The notes beneath the pieces are model-generated. The model was given only the letters and a program-made list of their open reading frames with translations. It was not told the origin of the DNA and did not search any database. From Cognatishimia coralii (GTDB taxonomy: Bacteria > Pseudomonadota > Alphaproteobacteria > Rhodobacterales > Rhodobacteraceae): a stretch of DNA of 64,000 nt. The stretch lies in contig NZ_JBBGAZ010000006.1 in assembly GCF_037478305.1 (NCBI RefSeq), forward strand, positions 1 to 64,000. Direction: 5' to 3'. The position numbers and the translations under genes were made by a program. How positions within the stretch are numbered: the stretch's first letter is position 1; each line of letters starts with the position of its first letter. Shown here piece after piece: positions 51,699 through 59,961 of this stretch.

Positions 51699-51899
51699 AT
51701 GCCTAAGATGAAGACCAAATCGAGCGCCAAAAAGCGCTTTAAGATGACGGCAAGCGGCAAGGTCAAGGCTGGCCAAGCTGGTAAGCGTCACGGAATGATC
51801 AAGCGCACCACGAAATTCATTCGTGATGCACGCGGCACCACCACCCTGTGTGAGGCCGACAGCAAGATCGTCAAAAAATACATGCCGTACGCACGCTAA
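51699..51899 (+). CDS. rpmI: 50S ribosomal protein L35
   Basis: A 66-residue L35: MPKMKTKSSAKKRFKMTASGKVKAGQAGKRHGM is the family head. AAGGAGA precedes the ATG. It is 12 bases before rplT; infC, the usual first gene of the group, is not next to it here. Confidence 0.97.
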   Translation: MPKMKTKSSAKKRFKMTASGKVKAGQAGKRHGMIKRTTKFIRDARGTTTLCEADSKIVKKYMPYAR

Positions 51900-51911
51900 G
51901 GAGCCTGAGAT

Positions 51912-52277
51912 ATGTCCCGCGTTAAAGGTGGTACCGTAACCCACGCCCGTCACAAGAAAATCGTCAAAGCGGCAAAAGGCTATTACGGCCGACGCAAGAA
52001 TACCTTTAAGGTCGCGTCCCAAGCGGTCGATAAGGCAAACCAATACGCAACTCGCGACCGTAAGAACCGTAAGCGCAATTTCCGCGCGCTGTGGATCCAA
52101 CGGATCAACGCAGCTGTGCGTGCCCACGACGAGGCTCTGACCTATTCCAAATTCATCAACGGCCTGAACCTGGCTGGCATCGAAGTAGACCGCAAAGTCC
52201 TCGCAGACCTTGCAGTCCACGAGCCAGAAGCGTTTGGCGCGATCGTTGACCAAGCAAAAGGCGCGCTGGCAGCGTAA
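51912..52277 (+). CDS. rplT: 50S ribosomal protein L20
   Basis: A 121-residue L20. The basic N-terminal extension MSRVKGGTVTHARHKKIVKAAKGYYGRRKN enters the ribosome interior. It is co-transcribed with rpmI and followed by a terminator. Confidence 0.97.
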   Translation: MSRVKGGTVTHARHKKIVKAAKGYYGRRKNTFKVASQAVDKANQYATRDRKNRKRNFRALWIQRINAAVRAHDEALTYSKFINGLNLAGIEVDRKVLADLAVHEPEAFGAIVDQAKGALAA

Positions 52278-52300
52278 GCGCCGCGACAGCCGAAAGTATA

Positions 52301-52332
52301 AAACGCCGCGTTGGAAACAGCGCGGCGTTTTT
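52301..52332 (+). terminator. Terminator after rplT
   Basis: AAACGCCGCG and CGCGGCGTTT form a perfect 10 bp stem with a 10-base loop and a short T run. Classic intrinsic terminator of the rpmI-rplT operon. Confidence 0.9.
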
Positions 52333-52427
52333 GCGATTGGGGCCGGATTTTTGTGTCCTCGCAGAAAGACGGCCACCCAGATCAAACAATCCGTGATTTA
52401 CCAGATCGACGCGCCTAGTGTTCCCAT

Positions 52428-53315
52428 ATGGATCACAAAACATTTGTCGCTCAGCTTGACCGAGAAAAACTCGCGGACCTACAGGTTCGGCGTGATCGCA
52501 TGGGGCTGTGGCATCTCTTTAGGCACATTGGCATCATTGCTGTTTTGGCTGTTTTCGTGGCAGTGGGTTTTACCTTCTGGCCGTTGGCGGTGCTTCCGCT
52601 GGGAATTGCTCTGGTTTTCCTTTTCACTCTCGAACACGAAGCCACTCATAAGACTCCGTTCAAGTCAGAATGGCTTAACGAGGTCGTCGGCCATGTCGCG
52701 GGCTTCCTGATCCTCCAACCCTTTATATGGTTTCGCTACTTTCACCTCGCGCATCATCGTCACACCAATATCCAGGGGAAAGACCCAGAGCTCTTGGCCG
52801 GACACAAACCCGAGACTTGGCGGGCCTATGTCTGGCACGTCTCTGGACTGCCGTATTGGATTGGCATGGTAAAACAGATTTTGGGAAACGCAGCGGGGCG
52901 CGATCCCGGGGATTATGTTCCGGCGTCCGCACACGGAAAAGTCAAACGAGAAGCGCAGAGGTTGCTTGGACTCTATGCTCTGGCGCTGACAAGTTTCGCC
53001 TTCACGGATCTGCTGTTGTGGATCTGGATTTTGCCACTGCTCGTCGGCATGCCGTTTCTAAGGCTCTACCTTTTGGCCGAACATGGCCGCTGTGCCTTTG
53101 TGGCGAATATGTTTGAGAACACGCGCACCACATATACCAACCGGATCGTTCGGTTCTTAGCCTGGAACATGCCCTACCATGTAGAGCATCATGCGATCCC
53201 TAATGTCCCGTTCCACCGGCTTCCAGATTTGCATCAAGAGATGAAAGGCCACCACAAAGTAACGTCCCAAGGCTATTCCGAGTTCACGAAAACCTATGTG
53301 AAAGACCTAGGGTAA
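52428..53315 (+). CDS. Fatty acid desaturase-family membrane protein
   Basis: A 295-residue membrane di-iron enzyme. Three histidine boxes are visible: HEATHKTPF, HLAHHRHTN and MPYHVEHHAIPNVPFHRL, with hydrophobic stretches between them. The substrate may be a fatty acid or another lipid. Transcribed alone after the ribosomal terminator. Confidence 0.9.
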   Translation: MDHKTFVAQLDREKLADLQVRRDRMGLWHLFRHIGIIAVLAVFVAVGFTFWPLAVLPLGIALVFLFTLEHEATHKTPFKSEWLNEVVGHVAGFLILQPFIWFRYFHLAHHRHTNIQGKDPELLAGHKPETWRAYVWHVSGLPYWIGMVKQILGNAAGRDPGDYVPASAHGKVKREAQRLLGLYALALTSFAFTDLLLWIWILPLLVGMPFLRLYLLAEHGRCAFVANMFENTRTTYTNRIVRFLAWNMPYHVEHHAIPNVPFHRLPDLHQEMKGHHKVTSQGYSEFTKTYVKDLG

Positions 53316-53366
53316 CGCTCTCTTTTGAGCGCGGTGAAAATTTTTCCAAAAAATTTTGGCCCGCGA

Positions 53367-53393
53367 TGTCGATTTCGTGGATCGTCAAACGTC
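53367..53393 (+). promoter_or_regulatory. Candidate ECF42-type promoter
   Basis: TGTCGA (53367-53372), a 17-base spacer, then CGTC (53390-53393). This matches the -35 TGTCGA and -10 CG(A/T)C pattern known for ECF42 sigma factors. It lies ~130 bases before the DGPF gene that is linked to an ECF42-like sigma factor, so autoregulation is likely. Confidence 0.65.
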
Positions 53394-53519
53394 TGGTACA
53401 CAGAAAGGCAATGAAACCTTTCCTTAACTGCATTTACCAAAGCGCCAAGTCTGGTGGGTGGATGTGACCAGTAACACGTTCGTCGCCCAAGAGTTCGCGA
53501 CATTTGAAAGGAAGAACCG

Positions 53520-53870
53520 ATGCAATTCATGTGCTTGATTTACAACGCGGAAGACAATGGCCCTCAGCCGGGAACCGAGGAATTTGGCCCTTATATGCAG
53601 GGCTATATGGATTTCACCGAAGAAGTGCGCGAAGCGGGCAAATTGCTCGGCGGTGAAGCGCTGCAATCTGTTTCGACGGCTACAACGGTCTCTGTGCGTG
53701 GCGGCAAAACCGAGGTAGTGGATGGTCCATTCGCCGAAACCAAGGAACAACTCGGCGGGTTTTACATCCTCGATTGCAAGGATCTCGACGAAGCGCTGGC
53801 CTATGCGGCCAAGATCCCAGATGCCGCCTATGGACGTGTAGAAGTGCGCCCTGTCATGATTTTCGACTGA
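53520..53870 (+). CDS. YCII-related DGPF-domain protein
   Basis: A 116-residue ferredoxin-like fold protein. VVDGPFAETKEQLGGFYILD contains the DGPF motif (about residues 69-72). Genes of this family are the constant partner of ECF42 sigma factors, and one lies 7 bases downstream. Function is unknown; it may be a target or an accessory of the sigma factor. GAAAGGAAG precedes the ATG. Confidence 0.9.
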   Translation: MQFMCLIYNAEDNGPQPGTEEFGPYMQGYMDFTEEVREAGKLLGGEALQSVSTATTVSVRGGKTEVVDGPFAETKEQLGGFYILDCKDLDEALAYAAKIPDAAYGRVEVRPVMIFD

Positions 53871-53876
53871 CCCTAG

Positions 53877-55124
53877 ATGCTGCCCCCAGTTCAAACGCAA
53901 TCACTCGTCGCGCGGCTGATCCGCGAAGACTGGGGGCGCATTCTTTCGTCGCTGGTGGCCTCAACCGGAGACTTTGCTTTGGCCGAGGACAGCTTGCAGG
54001 ACGCGGTAGTCTCGGCGCTTGAGGTCTGGTCCAAAGATGGCGCGCCCCGCAATCCCGACGCTTGGCTGATCACCGTTGCAAGGCGCAAGGCACTGGATCG
54101 CATTCGCCGCAGCCAAGTGGCGGATCGCAAATCGAGTGAGCTCGCTCTGTGGCTTGAGCAGCATCACTCTGATCCTGAGGATCGCGAGATGACTATCCCA
54201 GATCACCGGCTGGAGCTGATTTTCACATGTTGTCACCCAGCGCTTGAAGAGAAGTCGCGCGTGGCTTTGACCCTGCGCGCTCTGGGCGGGCTCAGTACCG
54301 AGGAAATCGCGAACGCGTTTCTGGACAAGCCAGCAGCGATGGCCGCGCGGTTGACGCGCGCCAAGCACAAGCTCGGTGCGGCAGGCGTTGCGTTCAAATT
54401 ACCTGATCCGCAGGATATCGCAGAGCGCACCGATACAGTTCTGAGCGTGGTGTATTTGATCTTTACCGAGGGATGCCACGCGACAAATGGCGAGATGATG
54501 CGGGAAAACCTCGTTCAGGAAGCGATCCGTCTAGGGCGCATCCTGACCTCTTTGCTGCCAGACCATGCCGAGGCCAAAGGCCTGCTGGCGTTGATGCTAC
54601 TGTCAGACAGCCGGCGGCTTACGCGGCGCGGCGACTCTGGGGAGTTCGTACCACTTGAGGCGCAGAACCGCGCGCGATGGGATCAGGCGCGGATTTCCGA
54701 GGGGGTGGCGCTGACCGAGGCCGCTTTGCGTCACGCGCCTGCAGGTCGCTATGGCCTGCAAGCGGCCATCAGCGCCGTCCACGCGCAGGCCAAGAGTTTC
54801 AAGGAAACCGACTGGCCGCAAATCGTCGCGCTTTATGATGTGCTCTACGGCCGCTTTCCCAATCCGATCCTGCGGATCAACCAAGCGCTGGCGCTGTCCT
54901 ATGCCAACAGCCCAGAGGCCGGTCTGCGCCTGCTGGCCTCTGTTGAAGGGGAAGGCAAACTTGCAAGCTATCAACCCTTTCACGCTTGTCGCGCAGACCT
55001 TTTGGCGCGGTTGGGCCGTCATCTTGAGGCTGCCGAAAGCTATCGCGCGGCCATCGCCCTGTCCCGCGCGCCCGAAGAAGCCAGTTTTCTGGAAACCCGC
55101 CTCAGCGCCCTGCGGCTGAACTAG
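53877..55124 (+). CDS. ECF42-type RNA polymerase sigma factor
   Basis: A 415-residue ECF sigma. Region 2 is about residues 8-75 (DWGRILSSLVASTGDFALAEDSLQDAVVSAL, RNPDAWLITVARRKALDRIRR) and region 4 about 105-165 (LIFTCCHPALEEKSRVALTLRALGGLSTEEIANAFL). The remaining ~230 residues are a helical, TPR-like C-terminal extension typical of the ECF42 group, which has no anti-sigma gene. It is paired with a DGPF gene. Confidence 0.9.
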   Translation: MLPPVQTQSLVARLIREDWGRILSSLVASTGDFALAEDSLQDAVVSALEVWSKDGAPRNPDAWLITVARRKALDRIRRSQVADRKSSELALWLEQHHSDPEDREMTIPDHRLELIFTCCHPALEEKSRVALTLRALGGLSTEEIANAFLDKPAAMAARLTRAKHKLGAAGVAFKLPDPQDIAERTDTVLSVVYLIFTEGCHATNGEMMRENLVQEAIRLGRILTSLLPDHAEAKGLLALMLLSDSRRLTRRGDSGEFVPLEAQNRARWDQARISEGVALTEAALRHAPAGRYGLQAAISAVHAQAKSFKETDWPQIVALYDVLYGRFPNPILRINQALALSYANSPEAGLRLLASVEGEGKLASYQPFHACRADLLARLGRHLEAAESYRAAIALSRAPEEASFLETRLSALRLN

Positions 55125-55194
55125 ACGCGCAGCAAAGCTTGCCATTCCCCATGCATTTCGCTAGCTGGATGTCGTGCGAATTAAAGGGGCCGAC

Positions 55195-56265
55195 ATGGAC
55201 GATCTCAGAGAAAAATATATCGCTTTGATCGCGGATGCTGCAGACGAAGCATCCATAGAAGATCTGCGCGTTCAGGCCGTCGGCAAAAAGGGCGAGATCG
55301 CCCTGAAAATGCGCGAGCTGGGCAAGATGACGCCCGAAGAGCGTCAGGTCATGGGTCCCAAGCTGAATGCGCTGAAGGACGAGATCAACTCGGCGCTCTC
55401 AGCCAAGAAAGCCTCCTTGGCAGATGCCGCTCTAGAAGAGCGTCTGCGCAGCGAGTGGTTGGACGTGACCCTGCCGGGCCGTGGCCGTCGTCAGGGCTCG
55501 ATCCACCCGATTTCTCAGGTCACCGAAGAGGTTTCTGCGATCTTTGCCGACATGGGCTTTGCCGTTGCCGAAGGCCCTCAGATCGAGACCGATTGGTATA
55601 ACTTTGACGCGCTGAACATTCCGGGCCACCACCCGGCACGCGCGGAAATGGACACCTTCTATACCCACCGAGCCGAAGGTGACGAGCGCCCACCACATGT
55701 GTTGCGCACGCACACCTCTCCGGTTCAGATCCGCTCGATGGAGAAAATCGGCGCGCCGATCCGTATTATCTGTCCGGGCCGCGTTTATCGTGCCGACTAC
55801 GACCAAACCCACACGCCGATGTTCCATCAGGTCGAAGGTCTGGCGATCGACAAAGATATCTCGATGGCGAACCTGAAATGGGTTCTAGAAGAATTCTTCA
55901 CAGCCTTCTTCGGCACCTCCGTCAAAACCCGCTTCCGCGCGAGCCACTTCCCCTTCACGGAACCATCCGCTGAGGTGGACATCCAATGCAGCTGGGAAAA
56001 TGGCTCGGTCAAAGTGGGCGAGGGCGACGATTGGCTTGAGGTTCTGGGCTCTGGCATGGTGCATCCAAAAGTGCTGGCTGCGGGCGGCATTGATCCGAAC
56101 GAATGGCAGGGCTTTGCTTTTGGTATCGGCATCGACCGTCTTGCTATGTTGAAATACGGCATCCCTGATCTGCGCGCCTTCTTTGACGCGGATCTGCGCT
56201 GGCTGCGCCACTATGGGTTTGCGAGCCTCGATCAGCCGACGCTGCATGGCGGGCTGACACGCTAA
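55195..56265 (+). CDS. pheS: Phenylalanyl-tRNA synthetase alpha subunit
   Basis: A 356-residue class II synthetase subunit. The N-terminal coiled coil is followed by the catalytic core with LPGRGRRQGSIHPISQV, the motif 2 region RVYRADYDQTHTPMFHQVEG and motif 3 GFAFGIGIDRLAML. ATG 55195 has AAAGGGG upstream. Its partner pheT is 3.7 kb downstream, separated by unrelated genes. A terminator follows. Confidence 0.97.
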   Translation: MDDLREKYIALIADAADEASIEDLRVQAVGKKGEIALKMRELGKMTPEERQVMGPKLNALKDEINSALSAKKASLADAALEERLRSEWLDVTLPGRGRRQGSIHPISQVTEEVSAIFADMGFAVAEGPQIETDWYNFDALNIPGHHPARAEMDTFYTHRAEGDERPPHVLRTHTSPVQIRSMEKIGAPIRIICPGRVYRADYDQTHTPMFHQVEGLAIDKDISMANLKWVLEEFFTAFFGTSVKTRFRASHFPFTEPSAEVDIQCSWENGSVKVGEGDDWLEVLGSGMVHPKVLAAGGIDPNEWQGFAFGIGIDRLAMLKYGIPDLRAFFDADLRWLRHYGFASLDQPTLHGGLTR

Positions 56266-56277
56266 CGTCTGAATTTT

Positions 56278-56309
56278 AGGCCGCTTCGGGAAACCTGAGC
56301 GGCCTTTTT
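56278..56309 (+). terminator. Terminator after pheS
   Basis: AGGCCGCT and AGCGGCCT form an 8 bp G+C-rich stem with a 12-base loop, followed by five T and C. It ends the pheS transcript and explains its separation from pheT. Confidence 0.88.
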
Positions 56310-56377
56310 CTTGGGCAGACTTGACTCGCGGCCCACAAAGCTCAAGCTCGTCGCCATTGACGATAAGGAGCTTTGAT

Positions 56378-57313
56378 ATGGCCGACGGAACCCAGACCGA
56401 TAGTTTTTCCCTGCGCGTGCGGCGCGACGGCGGCGGGACGCCTGAGTTGAACACTTGGGGTGCCAATAGCGATTACGGCACGCTGCGTTCGGTGCTTTTG
56501 GGGCCGATTGAGAATTATCAGTGGCTCAAGACCTCTAGTCTTTCCAAGAAATCCCTACGGCGCGGTGTCGAGTTTGATCCGAAGGTCGCCCAAGCTCAGC
56601 ATGCTGAAATGGTCGACGCCTATCGATCCGCGGGTGTCGACGTGCATTTTCACGCGCCTGATCCACATTTGCCCTATCAGGTCTATGCGCGTGATAGTTC
56701 CGTCATGACGCCCTATGGCGCGATCATCACCCATATGAGCCAATTCTGGCGGCGCGGCGAAAACTTTCGCGCGATTGAGACCTACCAGAAGCTGGGCATC
56801 CCGATTTACGACTATGTGACCGCTGGTACCTTTGAGGGCGGCGATTTCAACGTCATCGAACCCGGCGCCGTTCTGATTGGCTGGGAGGGCGACGAGGGCC
56901 GTTCGCAGGAGCAAGGTGCAAAACAGATCGCGGCATGGATGGAGGCCGAGGGCTGGGAAGTCATGCTCGCCGACATCGATCCGTACTATGTGCATATCGA
57001 CCTCATGGTCGTGATGCTCGCGCCGAAACTGGCGGCGGTTTGTTTGGAATGCACGGATCCGAAGGTGATCGATTGGCTCAAGTCAAAGAACATCGAGCTG
57101 ATCACGGTGCCGTTCCAGGAAACCATGGCTTTGGGGTGCAACGTGGTGGCCTTGGGCGAGGATCGGGTCTTGCTGCCGGCTGCGTCAAAGACCCTGAAAG
57201 AAAAGGTCAAAGCGCATGGATTTACGGTCTTTGATCCCGAGCTTGATATGATCACGCAGGGCGGCGGCGGCGTGCATTGTATGTGCCAGAGCCTTGTCCG
57301 CGATCCGGTTTAA
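56378..57313 (+). CDS. Arginine deiminase/amidinotransferase-family protein
   Basis: A 311-residue guanidino-group-modifying enzyme. Landmarks are YARDSSVMTPYGAI with the substrate Asp, FEGGDFNVI (Glu/Asp pair), HIDLMVVML with the catalytic His, and the C-terminal GGGGVHCMCQSL with the nucleophilic Cys. Substrate could be arginine, dimethylarginine or another guanidine. AAGGAG lies nine bases before ATG 56378. Confidence 0.85.
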   Translation: MADGTQTDSFSLRVRRDGGGTPELNTWGANSDYGTLRSVLLGPIENYQWLKTSSLSKKSLRRGVEFDPKVAQAQHAEMVDAYRSAGVDVHFHAPDPHLPYQVYARDSSVMTPYGAIITHMSQFWRRGENFRAIETYQKLGIPIYDYVTAGTFEGGDFNVIEPGAVLIGWEGDEGRSQEQGAKQIAAWMEAEGWEVMLADIDPYYVHIDLMVVMLAPKLAAVCLECTDPKVIDWLKSKNIELITVPFQETMALGCNVVALGEDRVLLPAASKTLKEKVKAHGFTVFDPELDMITQGGGGVHCMCQSLVRDPV

Positions 57314-57322
57314 GGAGGCGAG

Positions 57323-57718
57323 ATGTTAAAGAAACTCGCTCTATGTCTGGCTCTCGTCGCTCCACCATTGGCGGCGGACGAAGCTTGGGACAGCGACATG
57401 GGCCTTATCGTTTATGAGGCCGAGGAAAACGGGGCCGCGCTCTTTTCCTTTGTGAATGTAGACGCCTACCCTGCGACGCTCGTGATTCCGGGACTGGCTG
57501 GGAACTACAACACCCGAGGCGTTCATGACGCCTATTGGGTTGGCACCGGGGCAGGGGAGTGTCCTGCTTTTCTCGCGGCTCCTGGGTCTGAGGCGACGAC
57601 CAATTGGGGGCGGGCACTGATCAGTTTTGACCGACCTGCATTCCCGACGTCGTTCACGTTGACGCTTGGCGATTGCTTCGGGCCGCTCACATATGCGATC
57701 CGCGCCGAGGCACCCTAG
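57323..57718 (+). CDS. Secreted hypothetical protein
   Basis: A 131-residue protein with a signal peptide (MLKKLALCLALVAPPLAADE). The mature part is beta-rich with two cysteines (GECPAFL, GDCFGPL) that could form a disulfide. It is probably co-transcribed with the amidinotransferase-like gene. No family recognised. Confidence 0.7.
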   Translation: MLKKLALCLALVAPPLAADEAWDSDMGLIVYEAEENGAALFSFVNVDAYPATLVIPGLAGNYNTRGVHDAYWVGTGAGECPAFLAAPGSEATTNWGRALISFDRPAFPTSFTLTLGDCFGPLTYAIRAEAP

Positions 57719-58101
57719 TAGGTTTCCAAAATCTCGACGGGATCGTTGATGTCGTAGTAGCAGCCTTTGTCTTTGGTGAAGATGTGCTTGGCGATTTTGA
57801 AATCATCCGGCGGGTTGTCGAGACAGCCAGCCGCGATGCCAACACCCGTTTCGTCTTTCATCTGATAGAAAAGGCTCGAGCCGCAGGCAGAACAAAACCC
57901 GCGGCGCGCCCATTCTGAAGACGTATACCAGGTCAGGGTCTCCTTTGAGGTAAAGCGCAAATCTGCGAATTCCGTGCGCGTGGCGGCCCAAAGATGCCCG
58001 CTTGTTTTGCGGCATTGGGTGCAGTGACAGACGGTAATTTCCTTGCGTCCGGTTGCAAATTCGAACCGAACTTTCCCGCATTCGCAGCTGGCTTTAATCA
58101 T
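57715..58101 (-). CDS. GFA-family (glutathione-dependent formaldehyde-activating-like) protein
   Basis: A 128-residue zinc protein. Metal cysteines are in SCECGKVRFE, VCHCTQCRKTSG and RGFCSACGSSLFY. Family members bind two zinc ions; a role in glutathione-formaldehyde adduct formation is known for few, so function is open. ATG 58101 has CAGGAG upstream; the frame is open to 58158. Confidence 0.88.
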   Translation of the reverse strand: MIKASCECGKVRFEFATGRKEITVCHCTQCRKTSGHLWAATRTEFADLRFTSKETLTWYTSSEWARRGFCSACGSSLFYQMKDETGVGIAAGCLDNPPDDFKIAKHIFTKDKGCYYDINDPVEILETY

Positions 58102-58202
58102 GTCACACTCCTGAACTGATGTCGCGTTCGAGCTTGCATGCGTTCTGAAACGAGGCAAGAGTTTCTTGACTTTGCTCTGCCATCAAATGCCGAACTGCCG
58201 CC

Positions 58203-58982
58203 ATGACCAAAATTTTAATTATTGAATCCAACACCCCAGAAATGAATGCGGTTGGCGGAATCGCGTGTGGCGGTTTTCTTCGGACAATTCTCGGTTTGCG
58301 GCCTACGACCGAGGTTCATGTCGCGTCTCCTTATGGGGGCAAGCTGCGGCGAGGCGTATTTGATGACGTGGATGGGGTGATCTTTAGTGGCTCGGGCGTC
58401 GCATGGTCCACAGATGCACCCGAGGCAGCGGGCCTTCGTAAGGCGATGGAGGCCGCGTTCATGGCGGAGCGCCCCGTGTGGGGATCCTGTAATGGATTGC
58501 AGCTTGCTGCCGTCGTGCTGGGTGGCAAGGTCGGTGAATCTCCCAAAGGTCACGAAGTTGGCCTTGCCCTGGATCTGGCCATGACCGAGGCCGGAGGAGC
58601 GCATCCCATGATGGCAGGGCGCGATGCCAATTTCGCGGTGCCCTGCGTGCATCGCGATGAGGTTCAGGAATTGCCGGAAGGCGCCGTGCTCTTGGCGTCA
58701 AACGATCATTCGCCCGTGCAAGCTATGGTCTATGAGAAAGATGGCGTGGATTTCTGGGGCACGCAGTATCATCCGGAATTGTCAGCCTCTGAGGTTGGGA
58801 CTTACCTCAATCGAGGGATTTTTGAAGGCCACCGCCATATGCAGCGCGATCTTTTGTCGGCGGATTTCGACCCGCAGGCCGCCGCGCGACTTGGCGCACC
58901 CGAAGGCGCACTAACCCTAGACACACGGGCGCGCGAATTGCTGAACTGGCTGGACCATGTCGAGGCAAAACGCGCGGCTTAG
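58203..58982 (+). CDS. Class I glutamine amidotransferase-like protein (GMP synthase-like)
   Basis: A 259-residue GATase-fold protein. The nucleophile elbow is GSCNGLQ with C96, and the His-Glu pair is in GTQYHPEL, so the catalytic triad is complete. Stand-alone members hydrolyse gamma-glutamyl compounds. No synthetase partner is adjacent. Confidence 0.85.
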   Translation: MTKILIIESNTPEMNAVGGIACGGFLRTILGLRPTTEVHVASPYGGKLRRGVFDDVDGVIFSGSGVAWSTDAPEAAGLRKAMEAAFMAERPVWGSCNGLQLAAVVLGGKVGESPKGHEVGLALDLAMTEAGGAHPMMAGRDANFAVPCVHRDEVQELPEGAVLLASNDHSPVQAMVYEKDGVDFWGTQYHPELSASEVGTYLNRGIFEGHRHMQRDLLSADFDPQAAARLGAPEGALTLDTRARELLNWLDHVEAKRAA

Positions 58983-58985
58983 AGG

Positions 58986-59480
58986 TTAAGCCGTAAGATC
59001 GGCCAAAACCTCTTCGAGGATCTCCATACCCTTACCCCAGCCATTGCCCATCTGATCCATAGAGGCGGCAAAACATGCGATTTCAGCCTCTGAAGCCTCA
59101 TGTGGTACCCAGGTCAGCACCATCTCGCATTTGTCGCCTGACGCTGTGAAGGTCACGGTTGTTGTCAGCCAGCGTGGCCAGTCTGGCATCATCGGGTTGG
59201 CCATTATCTGCCAGTCCGCATCCGTATTGCCGTGCAACCAAACCAGCTTCGCGTTCTGCGCCACCTCGGTGTAATCCGCCCGCTGGTAGTTGGAATTGCC
59301 GCCCCACTGCATCTCGTGCAGCCACTCTCCGCCTTCGCGCACGTCCATCTTATGCACGATCGAGGTCACCCCGGGCCCATACCAGCGCTGCACCAGTTCG
59401 GGTTCCGTCCAGGTGCGCCAGACCAAAGAGGGGGGCGCGTCAAACAGGCGTTTTAACTCGTACACGGGTAAATCAGTCAT
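58986..59480 (-). CDS. SRPBCC/AHSA1-family protein
   Basis: A 164-residue START-like protein: VYELKRLFDAPPSLVWRTWTEPELVQRWYGP at the start and DQMGNGWGKGMEILEEVLAD at the end are typical of AHSA1-type lipid or ligand carriers. It overlaps the ArsR gene by eight bases, a very common pair of unknown purpose. Confidence 0.88.
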   Translation of the reverse strand: MTDLPVYELKRLFDAPPSLVWRTWTEPELVQRWYGPGVTSIVHKMDVREGGEWLHEMQWGGNSNYQRADYTEVAQNAKLVWLHGNTDADWQIMANPMMPDWPRWLTTTVTFTASGDKCEMVLTWVPHEASEAEIACFAASMDQMGNGWGKGMEILEEVLADLTA

Positions 59481-59826
59481 TCTTTTCCTCCTGTTTCAAT
59501 TCGTTAAGCAGGTCATCGAGCTGGTCGAAGGACCCGGTCCAAAAGCGTTTAAATTCCTGAAGCCACGCCACAGCGTCCTGCATCGGGGCCGCTTTCAGGC
59601 GCGCAGGGCGGCGTTGTTTGTCTATGGCGCGTTCAATCAGCCCCGCGTTTTCCAGCACCTTGAGGTGCTTGGATACCGCAGGCTGGCTCATCGCAAACGG
59701 CTGTGCCAATTCGTTCACAGATGCATCCCCTCGCGAGAGTTTCGCAAGGATCGCGCGGCGGGTGGGGTCGGCCAGCGCGCCAAAGACCGCATCCAAGTTC
59801 GCATTTTCATAACCAAGTGATTCCAT
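59473..59826 (-). CDS. ArsR-family HTH regulator
   Basis: A 117-residue winged-HTH protein: LADPTRRAILAKLSRGDASVNELAQPFAMSQPAVSKHLKVLENAGLIER. There are no metal-site cysteines, as in the subgroup linked to AHSA1 genes. Start ATG 59826 (MESLGYENANLD). It probably autoregulates the two-gene unit. Confidence 0.88.
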   Translation of the reverse strand: MESLGYENANLDAVFGALADPTRRAILAKLSRGDASVNELAQPFAMSQPAVSKHLKVLENAGLIERAIDKQRRPARLKAAPMQDAVAWLQEFKRFWTGSFDQLDDLLNELKQEEKND

Positions 59827-59961
59827 AACTAAATGGTTATATAAATTTCCACCTGCGTCAACCCTGTCGAAAACCGCGAGAAACGGGGCCATAGTGCTTC
59901 CCCCTCTCGCGCATATCCGCTAAAGCCCTTTTGACCCGACGATGACTGACGGAATTGACCG

